NCBI GenBank assembly: GCA_913009895.1 | Contig: CAJVXY010000005.1 | Location: 66,026-130,025, forward strand | Length of the DNA: 64,000 nt | From: an uncultured Acidiferrobacteraceae bacterium | Lineage (GTDB): Bacteria > Pseudomonadota > Gammaproteobacteria > Acidiferrobacterales > SZUA-150 | Direction of reading: 5' to 3' | Shown: piece after piece, positions 52,146-59,539 of the stretch | How positions within the stretch are numbered: the first letter of the stretch is position 1 | How the letters are laid out: every line of letters begins with the position of its first letter | The notes under the pieces: model-generated | The model's input: only the letters and a program-made list of their open reading frames with translations | The model's database searches: none | Told to the model about the DNA's origin: nothing | Position numbers and translations under genes: made by a program

Positions 52146-52220
52146 TAATCGATGTTTTCCACCTGCAATGATGACTCATTTGATCAACTTCTGTAAAAAT
52201 TACACAAATAGTTAAAAATA

Positions 52221-52234
52221 TTGATCTACATCAA
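52221..52234. promoter_or_regulatory. FNR/Anr-type site
   Basis: TTGATCTACATCAA is an exact match to the FNR consensus TTGAT-N4-ATCAA. It lies 94 bases before the start of the PAS-LuxR regulator gene, so the regulator and probably the genes behind it respond to oxygen limitation. Confidence 0.7.
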
Positions 52235-52252
52235 TGATGTTATTGCATCATT
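52233..52252. promoter_or_regulatory. AATGATG-N6-CATCATT inverted repeat, site 1
   Basis: Seven-base inverted arms around a six-base centre, sharing two bases with the FNR-type site. The identical arms with the same spacing recur at 53276-53295. They may be the binding site of the LuxR-type regulator encoded at 52329, which would then autoregulate. Confidence 0.65.
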
Positions 52253-52328
52253 AGTCTACAACGGTATCCTGGGGCGGTTCTTTTGAACGAGGGTTTTGGG
52301 CGCACGGTCGTAACGTAGGAGATCTACT

Positions 52329-52955
52329 ATGACTAACCTTGCAGACTTGCTTTTTCGCACAGTAGACGGTGTTTTTGCCGTCAATGCCCAGCAGAAAATC
52401 GTTTTCTGGAATTCTGGTTGCGCCCAGTTGTTTGGCACGCCTGCCAATGAAGCCCTCGGTCGCCCGTGTTGCCAGATTGTGCGGGGAAAAGATCCCACGG
52501 GACAACCCTTTTGCGGAGGGGGATGTTGCATGTCGCGATTGGGTCATGGTGAGGATATTCACGGAACATTTCCACTGCGGGTATATAACGACAAAAACGA
52601 AGAATTGAGATTCTCGGTAAATATCGTGCTAGTACCGTCCCGCCGCAAGGATCGATGGACGTGTGTACACCTGCTTCATCGAGAAGGCGCAGCAAATACC
52701 CTTGATATGCTGGAGTACAATTCAAATAACAGCAGTCACCCGGCTCCCCTTACGATCTCATCACTGACAGCACGGGAACAGGAGATACTCCAGTTGCTGG
52801 CGGAAGGCCTTGCCGTTTCGATAATGTCCGAATTATTGAACGTCAGTCGCGTGACCGTACGGAATCACCTGCAACATATCCAGGCGAAACTCGGTGTACA
52901 TAGCCAGGCAGAAACCGTGGCCTACGCATATCGACATAACCTGGTCCAGTATTAG
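52329..52955 (+). CDS. PAS-LuxR family transcription regulator with a cysteine cluster
   Basis: Protein of 208 residues: an N-terminal PAS domain (FRTVDGVFAVNAQQKIVFWN, GTPANEALGRPC) and a C-terminal LuxR/GerE helix-turn-helix (LTAREQEILQLLAEG, then VTVRNHLQHIQAKLGVHSQAE). The PAS domain holds six Cys (31, 47, 48, 62, 66, 67), four of them within CCQIV...FCGGGCC, which could sense redox state, metal or sulfane sulfur. There is no receiver domain. GGAG precedes the ATG. It heads the sulfur gene cluster, with a DsrE-like gene 25 bases downstream. Confidence 0.85.
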   Translation: MTNLADLLFRTVDGVFAVNAQQKIVFWNSGCAQLFGTPANEALGRPCCQIVRGKDPTGQPFCGGGCCMSRLGHGEDIHGTFPLRVYNDKNEELRFSVNIVLVPSRRKDRWTCVHLLHREGAANTLDMLEYNSNNSSHPAPLTISSLTAREQEILQLLAEGLAVSIMSELLNVSRVTVRNHLQHIQAKLGVHSQAETVAYAYRHNLVQY

Positions 52956-52980
52956 CCGTAACCGCTAACAGGAGATAACA

Positions 52981-53253
52981 ATGGTAAAAAAGATTGCCGT
53001 GCTTGTCAGGGACAGACAGGGCGAAGCGCTCAGGATGGCACTTGGACTCACCCTGGTGGACGACATCATTGACGTATATATGCTTAATGGCAAGTTTACG
53101 GAGACAGAACAGGACCACCTCAATCTTGAGTTAATGAAAGAGCTGGATATGAAAATTTACTCTAACGACAAGGATAATGTGGGTGTGGAGTACCTTGCAA
53201 CCCGGGAAATAGCGCATAAACTGCCCGAGTACGATCATGTTTTGCCTTATTAA
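52981..53253 (+). CDS. DsrE-like small protein
   Basis: Protein of 90 residues with the DsrE/F-like start KKIAVLVRDRQGEALRMALG, strand LVDDIIDVYMLN and a C-terminal HKLPEYDHVLPY. It lacks cysteine, so it could not itself carry persulfide in the way active DsrE subunits do; it may be a structural partner. AGGAG lies six bases before the ATG. It is followed by the second inverted-repeat site. Confidence 0.7.
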   Translation: MVKKIAVLVRDRQGEALRMALGLTLVDDIIDVYMLNGKFTETEQDHLNLELMKELDMKIYSNDKDNVGVEYLATREIAHKLPEYDHVLPY

Positions 53254-53275
53254 CCCAAAACCACCCTCCCGCAAA

Positions 53276-53295
53276 AATGATGCAAATGCATCATT
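53276..53295. promoter_or_regulatory. AATGATG-N6-CATCATT inverted repeat, site 2
   Basis: The same arms and spacing as at 52233-52252, here part of a longer perfect palindrome of 10-bp arms (53275-53296). It lies 136 bases before the DsrE-like gene at 53432 and marks a second, probably coregulated, promoter. Confidence 0.65.
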
Positions 53296-53431
53296 TCATT
53301 GGCCAACTTCTCGTTTTAGTATTTTTCATAGTTTATAGGGGCTGGCAAAGTCGTTTGTTTGTGAGTCAGGGTTGTCTGTGCATCTGCAATAAGTCCGCAA
53401 AAGCAGGCTGTCATTGGTTACGAGGCTGAAA

Positions 53432-53734
53432 ATGAAACTGGGAATCCTGGTAAATACGGATAAACATCTTGAGCACATCCTGGGAATTTCAAAGGCCGCC
53501 GTAGCCAAAAATCACGAGACAAGCATTTTTGTCATGGATGAGGGAACGAGGTTACTGGAAAATGATTTATTTGTTGCGCTGGCAAAACTGCCAGCCGTGT
53601 CGGTAACGCTTTGCGAGCACAGTGCAAAAAGTTACGGCATTAATACAAAAAACCTATCGGAGGACATCAGTTGTGCCAGCCAGTTTAACAACGCAATGAT
53701 GAACCACGATGCTGACAGGATGATTGTTTTGTAG
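53432..53734 (+). CDS. DsrE-family protein with conserved cysteine
   Basis: Protein of 100 residues in the DsrE/DsrF fold: KLGILVNTDKHLEHILGISKAA, a strand ETSIFVMDEGTRLL, and VSVTLCEHSAKSYGI, where Cys in LCEHSAK corresponds to the sulfur-carrying Cys of the DsrE type. The start at 53432 follows GAGG. It is seven bases from the 58-residue gene behind it, suggesting a small relay complex akin to TusBCD. Confidence 0.75.
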   Translation: MKLGILVNTDKHLEHILGISKAAVAKNHETSIFVMDEGTRLLENDLFVALAKLPAVSVTLCEHSAKSYGINTKNLSEDISCASQFNNAMMNHDADRMIVL

Positions 53735-53740
53735 CGTAGT

Positions 53741-53917
53741 ATGAAAATGAAAATACTTCATATTTTAAATGATGGTCCAACCGAATTGTCCGATCAAATG
53801 ATCGATGTACATTCCGGGGAATGCCAGGTTGAGATAGTAAATCTCGGGGAAAAGGAAATCTCCTATGACGAGCTCGTCGACAAAATATTTTCCAGCGAGC
53901 GGGTCATCTCCTGGTAA
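53741..53917 (+). CDS. 58-residue protein resembling TusB/DsrH
   Basis: Short gene encoding KMKILHILNDGPTELSDQMI, then ECQVEIVNLGEKEISYDELV and the end DKIFSSERVISW. The pattern of a short strand-helix protein with a Cys near the middle and VISW at the end fits a reduced DsrH/TusB partner. It starts seven bases after the DsrE-like gene. Confidence 0.7.
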   Translation: MKMKILHILNDGPTELSDQMIDVHSGECQVEIVNLGEKEISYDELVDKIFSSERVISW

Positions 53918-54002
53918 TGGGTCACAGAATAGTTTCGAAACGTACTCGTAAGAAAGAGTAAAGACGGGAAGATGTACCACGAGAATCGGAGGTATATTAT
54001 TA

Positions 54003-55832
54003 GTGAGCGGAACCGATCAAAGTCATGTTGGTGATTCGATCCCCTGGTTGCAGTGGCGGCCGTGGGCCGGTGTTTCTTTTCCTGTTGACCACAACATTTT
54101 TGGTTTAAACAAAAGCAAGCCAGAACAAAATATCGACACGCTCCTGGTTGTCCTGGTCTCCCTGTTAACCATTACGGTATTTCTTGCGCTTTTTGTCTTT
54201 CGTGCACTGGATGACAATCGCCTCACAAGCTGGCAGTGGGTATTCGCCGGCAATGATGCGCTTAAAGTTGTGTTTATACTTGTTGTCGGTGTTTTCCTTG
54301 CCTATGTAGTTGCCAGTATTTCCCTGCCAATACGCAAACCGGCGAGCTGGCTTTTTATTTTCTCGTTTCTTGTTTCCGCACTCTCCTGGGCAGAACCAGA
54401 GGTGATCGTGGATGCATCAAGGTATTTCGTGCAAGCCAAGTCTCTCGAACTGTATGGCATTGGATATTTCTTCAAGGAGTGGGGCAACGAAATCATGGTG
54501 TGGACGGATCTACCACTCGTGCCACTACTTTACGGCCTCGTTTTTAAATTTTTCGGTGAATACAGGATCGGCATCCAGTTATTAAACAGCTTGCTGTTTT
54601 CCGGAACGGTGGTGCTGACCTACCTGGTTGGCAAGACATTATGGAATAAAACTGTTGGTTTATACGGAGGCGTGTTACTTCTCGGCATACCTTTTTTGCT
54701 TACCCAGGTACCGCTCATGCTGGTTGATGTTGCCACCATGTTCTTTTTTACCCTCGCCCTGTTCACGACTATCAAGGCCGTCAAACAAGGGGGAACGACG
54801 CTGCTGTTATTAGCATCAGTCACGATTGTGCTTGCGATGTTAACCAAGTATTCGGTTTGGCTGATGCTCAGTGTACTTCCTGTCGTTTTTGTATCTCATT
54901 TTGAATACGGGAAAAAAATTCTTCTCCGACGTGCAACCGTAATAACACTGGTCACGGTTTTCCTGATCGGGATAGTTTTACTCTGGAATTTTAATGTATT
55001 TGCAGAGCAACTGAAGTTTCTCCTGAGTTACCAGGTGCCCGGGCTTAAACGCTGGGGTGAGAGCCTGACCTCGACCTTTTTCTTCCAGGTACATCCCTTC
55101 ATAACTCTGGCCGCATTGTTTTCAACCTATGTAGCTTTCAGGAAAAAAGATCTCAAGTTTTTAATTATTGGCTGGTTACTGCTGCTCGTCATTGTGCTGG
55201 AGATCAATCGAGCGCGATATCTCGTTGTGATTTTTCCGATGCTGGTTTTGATGGCGGCCTACGGGATTAATGAAATCAGGAATGTAAAAATAAGCAGGTT
55301 TGTTGTTTCATCTACTGTCGCCTCTGCACTCGTAATAACGTTCTTCGGATACCTGCCTTTTTTACAAAACACCAGTGCAATTAACCTGAGCCAGGCTGGG
55401 AAATATCTCGATTCCATAAATACCGGGGATGGACAAGTTATCGAAGTGATAACGCTGCCACAACCAGGCTCCATCGTTAACCCCGCGGTGTCAGTTCCTG
55501 TTCTCGATTTATTTACCCAAAAGACACTCGTGTATCGCTATGACAAAGATTTGATTCAAAGGCCGCGATCGGTTGCAAAATCGCCACTAAGATTTACATG
55601 GGCATACAGGAATCCAGAATTCTTTTCTGCCGATACCAACATATCCCCAGGCGTATTAAAAAAACGTACGCCAGTGGTTATCATTTTTGGTAACACCAGC
55701 CAGGTTAATTCGCAGAGTATTCCGGATCAAATAACTAAACGGATAGAGGGTTATCGCCTGGCCAAAGAGTTAACGGTACTCGATAAAGTGTTTAAGTATC
55801 AGACACTGATTCGGGTTTACCAACCAGTATAG
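54003..55832 (+). CDS. ArnT-like/PMT_2 membrane glycosyltransferase
   Basis: Integral membrane protein of 609 residues with about 12 helices and a soluble C-terminal part. The family signature is an acidic residue in the first periplasmic loop, here in PEVIVDASRYFVQAKSLE, followed by YGIGYFFKEWGNE and PLVPLLYGLVFKFFGEYRIG. Enzymes of this type (PF13231) move a sugar from a polyprenyl phosphate to a lipid, protein or glycan on the outer face of the inner membrane. The start is GTG with GGAGG ten bases upstream. It lies between the DsrE-like genes and the thiosulfate permease. Confidence 0.82.
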   Translation: MSGTDQSHVGDSIPWLQWRPWAGVSFPVDHNIFGLNKSKPEQNIDTLLVVLVSLLTITVFLALFVFRALDDNRLTSWQWVFAGNDALKVVFILVVGVFLAYVVASISLPIRKPASWLFIFSFLVSALSWAEPEVIVDASRYFVQAKSLELYGIGYFFKEWGNEIMVWTDLPLVPLLYGLVFKFFGEYRIGIQLLNSLLFSGTVVLTYLVGKTLWNKTVGLYGGVLLLGIPFLLTQVPLMLVDVATMFFFTLALFTTIKAVKQGGTTLLLLASVTIVLAMLTKYSVWLMLSVLPVVFVSHFEYGKKILLRRATVITLVTVFLIGIVLLWNFNVFAEQLKFLLSYQVPGLKRWGESLTSTFFFQVHPFITLAALFSTYVAFRKKDLKFLIIGWLLLLVIVLEINRARYLVVIFPMLVLMAAYGINEIRNVKISRFVVSSTVASALVITFFGYLPFLQNTSAINLSQAGKYLDSINTGDGQVIEVITLPQPGSIVNPAVSVPVLDLFTQKTLVYRYDKDLIQRPRSVAKSPLRFTWAYRNPEFFSADTNISPGVLKKRTPVVIIFGNTSQVNSQSIPDQITKRIEGYRLAKELTVLDKVFKYQTLIRVYQPV

Positions 55833-55882
55833 ACTTTATCCAGTAACGACCAGTGAAACTAACCACTGCAGGAGTTGATTAA

Positions 55883-57328
55883 ATGGCTAATAATCATGTA
55901 GTTGAAAATGGTGAAAGAAAAAATCGGTTCTGGGCCTTTTTCGTATTGGGCTTTTTTGTCCTGGTTAGCGTTGGGACCTTCGCCTATAACGAATATTACA
56001 TTTATCTTTCCATTTACCTGTGGTTTGGCCTGATTTATGGACTGGCCTTGCAGTATGGCCGGTTCTGTTTTTCCTCCGCTTTCCGGGACTTGTTTGCAGT
56101 TGGCGTTGCCAGGATGGCGGTTGGCATCACCATCGCTATTGTCCTTTTTGCGTTCGTTGCTTCCCTGGTCACGGCACAGGGTTTAAGCACCTTTCATCCT
56201 GCGCCTTCGGGTATCCACGCAGTGATTGCCGGATTTATCTTTGGAATGGGAATGGTGTTTGCCGGTGGTTGTGCCTCGGGCTCTTTATATAAAACCGGCG
56301 AAGGCAATATGAATGCCCTGATCGTGGTTATATCTATCAGTGTATCCCAGGCTTTATTTGTCGATGTCGGTGGATGGGCCAACAATCTTGTCCCGGAGTC
56401 ATGGCATCACTCGGCGATTGCTAAAGGACTGCCTGCATCAATCAACGTGGGCGACGGCTGGATGGATCAGTACCTGGCTGGTTATGTCTGGAACCACCCG
56501 GTGACAACCTTCGCAAAAATGCTGGGTTGGGACAATTCCTCGGCCTTAGGGGCAATCGTGGGTAACTTCTTCCTTGGCGTCCTGGTGCCCTCGGCATTAC
56601 TGCTGGCCGTGGTCTATTTTGTCTGGTCGCGCAAGGCCTTTGTCAGGAAAAGAGTCAAGGCGGGCCAGGATAAGATGACACTGCTTGATGAAGTAAAGGG
56701 CTATTGGGCGATGTTGTCGGCCTCCAAACGAACAGCAATCGCGGGCCTGATTATTGGTGTCGCAGCAGGGCTGCATATGCTGGTACTGCAAGGGGCGCGG
56801 GTTAAATTTGGCGTCAAAAACGCAGGCGCACTACTGGAGAGAATGGGTTTCGATTACGGCATATCGGTGAACGGAACCGTCTTCGATCCCGGTTACTGGT
56901 ATGTGACAACGCAAGAGGCGCAATGGGTCGGCTGGATGCTGCAGAAGTTTACCGGTGCCAATTATATGGATAACGTATTTTTCGGTTACGTGAATGGCAT
57001 CCCCAATCCTGCCGTTAATCCAGCGGACTGGATGTCCCTCGCTACCATTGGTGGGGCCACCATCATGGCGTTGTTATACAGTGAATTTAAATTCAAGAAA
57101 CCCACCCTTGAGCTTGCCACCTGGGCGATCATCGGCGGCACATTGATGGGCATTGGTGCACGGCTGGCGCTCGGTTGCAACATCGGCGCCTTTTTTATCC
57201 GGGTCGCGAATGGTGATCCCTCCGGGTGGTTATTTGGTATCGGCATGGTTCCCGGCGCGTATGTAGCAGTTAAATTCTTTAACTGGTGGACCGAAAGAAA
57301 AATGGAAAAACAAGGATTTGGTTTGTAA
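55883..57328 (+). CDS. YeeE/YedE-family sulfur transporter (thiosulfate-permease type)
   Basis: Membrane protein of 481 residues with about 12 helices in two YeeE halves. The conserved Cys sites of TsuA-type channels are present: GRFCFSSAFRD, AGGCASGSLYKTGEGN and ALGCNIGAFF. TsuA proteins relay thiosulfate through such cysteines to a TusA partner. It is longer than TsuA of about 350 residues, like the YedE-type proteins. A tusA-like gene follows 23 bases later, giving the usual pair. AGGAG is eight bases before the ATG. Confidence 0.88.
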   Translation: MANNHVVENGERKNRFWAFFVLGFFVLVSVGTFAYNEYYIYLSIYLWFGLIYGLALQYGRFCFSSAFRDLFAVGVARMAVGITIAIVLFAFVASLVTAQGLSTFHPAPSGIHAVIAGFIFGMGMVFAGGCASGSLYKTGEGNMNALIVVISISVSQALFVDVGGWANNLVPESWHHSAIAKGLPASINVGDGWMDQYLAGYVWNHPVTTFAKMLGWDNSSALGAIVGNFFLGVLVPSALLLAVVYFVWSRKAFVRKRVKAGQDKMTLLDEVKGYWAMLSASKRTAIAGLIIGVAAGLHMLVLQGARVKFGVKNAGALLERMGFDYGISVNGTVFDPGYWYVTTQEAQWVGWMLQKFTGANYMDNVFFGYVNGIPNPAVNPADWMSLATIGGATIMALLYSEFKFKKPTLELATWAIIGGTLMGIGARLALGCNIGAFFIRVANGDPSGWLFGIGMVPGAYVAVKFFNWWTERKMEKQGFGL

Positions 57329-57351
57329 TCTAAAAAACCAAAGGAGGCAAT

Positions 57352-57603
57352 ATGGCTATGAAATTCGAGAAAGTGAATGAAGGCAATTACCTGTTGGATG
57401 TAACAGGTTATGTTTGCCCTCACCCGCAGATTTATACCAAGAAGGCACTGGAAAGAATCGAGCCAGGCGATGTTTTAGAGGTGTTTTTCGATAACCCGTC
57501 TTCCGGAGAATCGATTTCAACCATGTGTGAAAATACGGGCGATGAGATTGTCGACAAGAAAAAAGAAGGCGGTCAATTTATATGGAAGATAGAAAAATGT
57601 TAA
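57352..57603 (+). CDS. TusA-like sulfur carrier
   Basis: Protein of 83 residues in the TusA/SirA/YedF fold with the persulfide-carrying motif TGYVCPHPQIYTKKAL (CPxP) and the end GGQFIWKIEKC. Partner of the YeeE protein: it would accept sulfur from the permease and pass it to the DsrE-like proteins or an enzyme. GGAGG precedes the ATG closely. Confidence 0.9.
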   Translation: MAMKFEKVNEGNYLLDVTGYVCPHPQIYTKKALERIEPGDVLEVFFDNPSSGESISTMCENTGDEIVDKKKEGGQFIWKIEKC

Positions 57604-57621
57604 TTAGAGAGGTAACGTGCA

Positions 57622-57807
57622 ATGAAAAGTGATCTTTGGGTTGTAATTATAATTACGCTGGGTTTCATTGGATTCCTGATGGGCTACAGTCTCCCGCCCC
57701 TGGTCGAGACAGGCATGTTAACCGGTAAAGGTGGACAGGCCCAGGCGGTACAAAATCTGGACAAGGACATGGCGCAGTATTACCGCGATTTGCTTAAGGA
57801 TGAATAA
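57622..57807 (+). CDS. small single-pass membrane protein (first of a pair)
   Basis: Protein of 61 residues: an N-terminal helix (DLWVVIIITLGFIGFLMGYSL), a Gly/Gln-rich linker and a charged end AQYYRDLLKDE. It is clearly related to the next gene, sharing W-x-GFL-GYS and YYR-L. The short tail probably lies in the periplasm. Family unknown. Position between tusA and the flavoenzyme suggests a membrane-docking or assembly role. Confidence 0.75.
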   Translation: MKSDLWVVIIITLGFIGFLMGYSLPPLVETGMLTGKGGQAQAVQNLDKDMAQYYRDLLKDE

Positions 57808-57849
57808 GATAACCCAAATCTATACGACCGTGGATAAAGGAGTTAAATA

Positions 57850-58059
57850 TTGAATAATAAAATCTGGGCGTTAATAGCGCTGGTAACGGGGCTGCTGGGT
57901 TTTCTCGCTGGTTACAGTATATCGTCAACCACTGGAGTCGAGCCGGGGTTTTTTGAGGCCGTGGAGACAGGCAGTTATGGCGGTGGTGGTGGCGAAGAAA
58001 CTATCGAGGGAGTGAGTGCGGAAGACCAGGAGTACTACCGTAAATTACAGGAAGAGTGA
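57850..58059 (+). CDS. small single-pass membrane protein (second of a pair)
   Basis: Protein of 69 residues from a TTG start with AAAGGAG upstream. It has an N-terminal helix (IWALIALVTGLLGFLAGYSI), a Gly-rich linker (SYGGGGGEE) and the end DQEYYRKLQEE. It is paralogous to 57622-57807. Unknown family; the two may form a heterodimer in the membrane. Confidence 0.75.
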   Translation: MNNKIWALIALVTGLLGFLAGYSISSTTGVEPGFFEAVETGSYGGGGGEETIEGVSAEDQEYYRKLQEE

Positions 58060-58072
58060 TACCAGGGTTTCC

Positions 58073-59539
58073 ATGGACGCCACCAGTGGCCAGACAAATG
58101 ATGTGATCATCCTGGGCGCAGGCCTTGCGGGTCTCGGCGCCGGTTATGCCCTGTCCCATTCCAGTCCCGTTTCTAATCCCAAAACAAATGTTCTGGTCAT
58201 CGAGGCAGGTAAAACTGTCGGTGGCCTGGCAATAACAAAAAACCATCACGGTTTTAGATTTGATTTGGGGGGTCACCGGTTTAAAACCAGCAAGCCAAAA
58301 ATAGAACAGTTAGTCAGGAATATCCTGGGAGATGAATTACTTGTCGTCAAACGATCCAGCAAAATCCTGCTGCGCGACAAATATTTTGACTACCCGTTAA
58401 AACCGCTTAATGCCATTTCCGGTTTTGGCATTCCGACGACTGCAAAAATCATCCTGGAATATTCAGCCGGACAATTAAAAAAACCCTTCGTGAACAAAAA
58501 GATTGTTTCTCTTGAAGACTGGGTTGTCCGCCATTTCGGCCGTACCCTGTTCAATATTTATTTCAGGGAATACAGCGAAAAAGTCTGGGGCATAAATTGC
58601 AACCGGATTTGCATGGAGTGGATGGAACAACGCATTCAGAAACTTTCACTTGGCAAGGCCATTAAAAAGGCACTGTTTAAAAACAACAGCAGGGATATGC
58701 ATACCCTGGCCAGTGAATTCCTCTATCCCTCCTTGGGCATCGGCCGCATATCCGACAGGTTGAAAGAAGAAATCGAAATAAACAATCGTATACTCACCCA
58801 TTCCCGTGTTGTGCGCATAAATCATATTGGCAACAGAATTGAAAACGTGACCACTCGCTCTGGAGCGGATAACCAGACCTGTGATCACAGCGGTAATGAA
58901 TTCATATCCAGTATTCCGGTGGCCACACTGGTGCAGTTGTTACATCCAAGGCCACCGACAGAGATACTTGAAGCCGCATCAAAACTCAAATACAGGGACC
59001 TGGTCATCGTGACCATCATGCTTGACCGCGAGCGAGTCACCGACCAAACCTGGATTTATCTCCCGGAACAAGAAATTCCCTTCGGCAGGATTCACGAACC
59101 AACCAACTGGAGCAACAAAATGGCACCGCAGGGCAAGACCTTGCTGGTCACCGAATATTTTTGTTTTCGGGGTGATGAGACCTGGAGTGCCAGTGACGGA
59201 GAGCTGGCGGAAAGAACCATTAGTAATCTGATCAAGCTGGGTTTTATCAAAAGACACGAGGTATTGGACAAGGTGGTGCTGCGCATCCCCAGGGCTTACC
59301 CGTTATTCGAAGTCGGCTACACCAGGCAACTGGAAAAGATATGCAGGTATCTCGATGATTATCGCAACCTGCGCTTGATTGGACGGGGTGGCATGTTCCG
59401 GTACTACAACATGGACCATACCCTTGAGTCTGGTATCAACGCCGCCGAATCGTTAATGGCCGACAGGCCCGAGTTATTCGACCCTGAATTATTCACCCGG
59501 GCATTAAATGAATATTCCCAGACAGGCACGGGCTCATGA
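58073..59539 (+). CDS. FAD-dependent oxidoreductase (UGM/protoporphyrinogen-oxidase-like)
   Basis: Flavoenzyme of 488 residues. The dinucleotide-binding start VIILGAGLAGLGAGYALS, then VLVIEAGKTVGGLAIT, and FDLGGHRFKTSKPKIEQLV are typical of the amine-oxidase/UDP-galactopyranose-mutase-like group, as is YFREYSEKVWGINC. The late GRGGMFRYYNMDHTLESG holds the FAD end. In this group sit mutases and desaturases acting on nucleotide sugars or lipids; the reaction here is unknown. The ATG at 58073 follows AGGG by six bases. The stop overlaps the next start (ATGA). Confidence 0.85.
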   Translation: MDATSGQTNDVIILGAGLAGLGAGYALSHSSPVSNPKTNVLVIEAGKTVGGLAITKNHHGFRFDLGGHRFKTSKPKIEQLVRNILGDELLVVKRSSKILLRDKYFDYPLKPLNAISGFGIPTTAKIILEYSAGQLKKPFVNKKIVSLEDWVVRHFGRTLFNIYFREYSEKVWGINCNRICMEWMEQRIQKLSLGKAIKKALFKNNSRDMHTLASEFLYPSLGIGRISDRLKEEIEINNRILTHSRVVRINHIGNRIENVTTRSGADNQTCDHSGNEFISSIPVATLVQLLHPRPPTEILEAASKLKYRDLVIVTIMLDRERVTDQTWIYLPEQEIPFGRIHEPTNWSNKMAPQGKTLLVTEYFCFRGDETWSASDGELAERTISNLIKLGFIKRHEVLDKVVLRIPRAYPLFEVGYTRQLEKICRYLDDYRNLRLIGRGGMFRYYNMDHTLESGINAAESLMADRPELFDPELFTRALNEYSQTGTGS

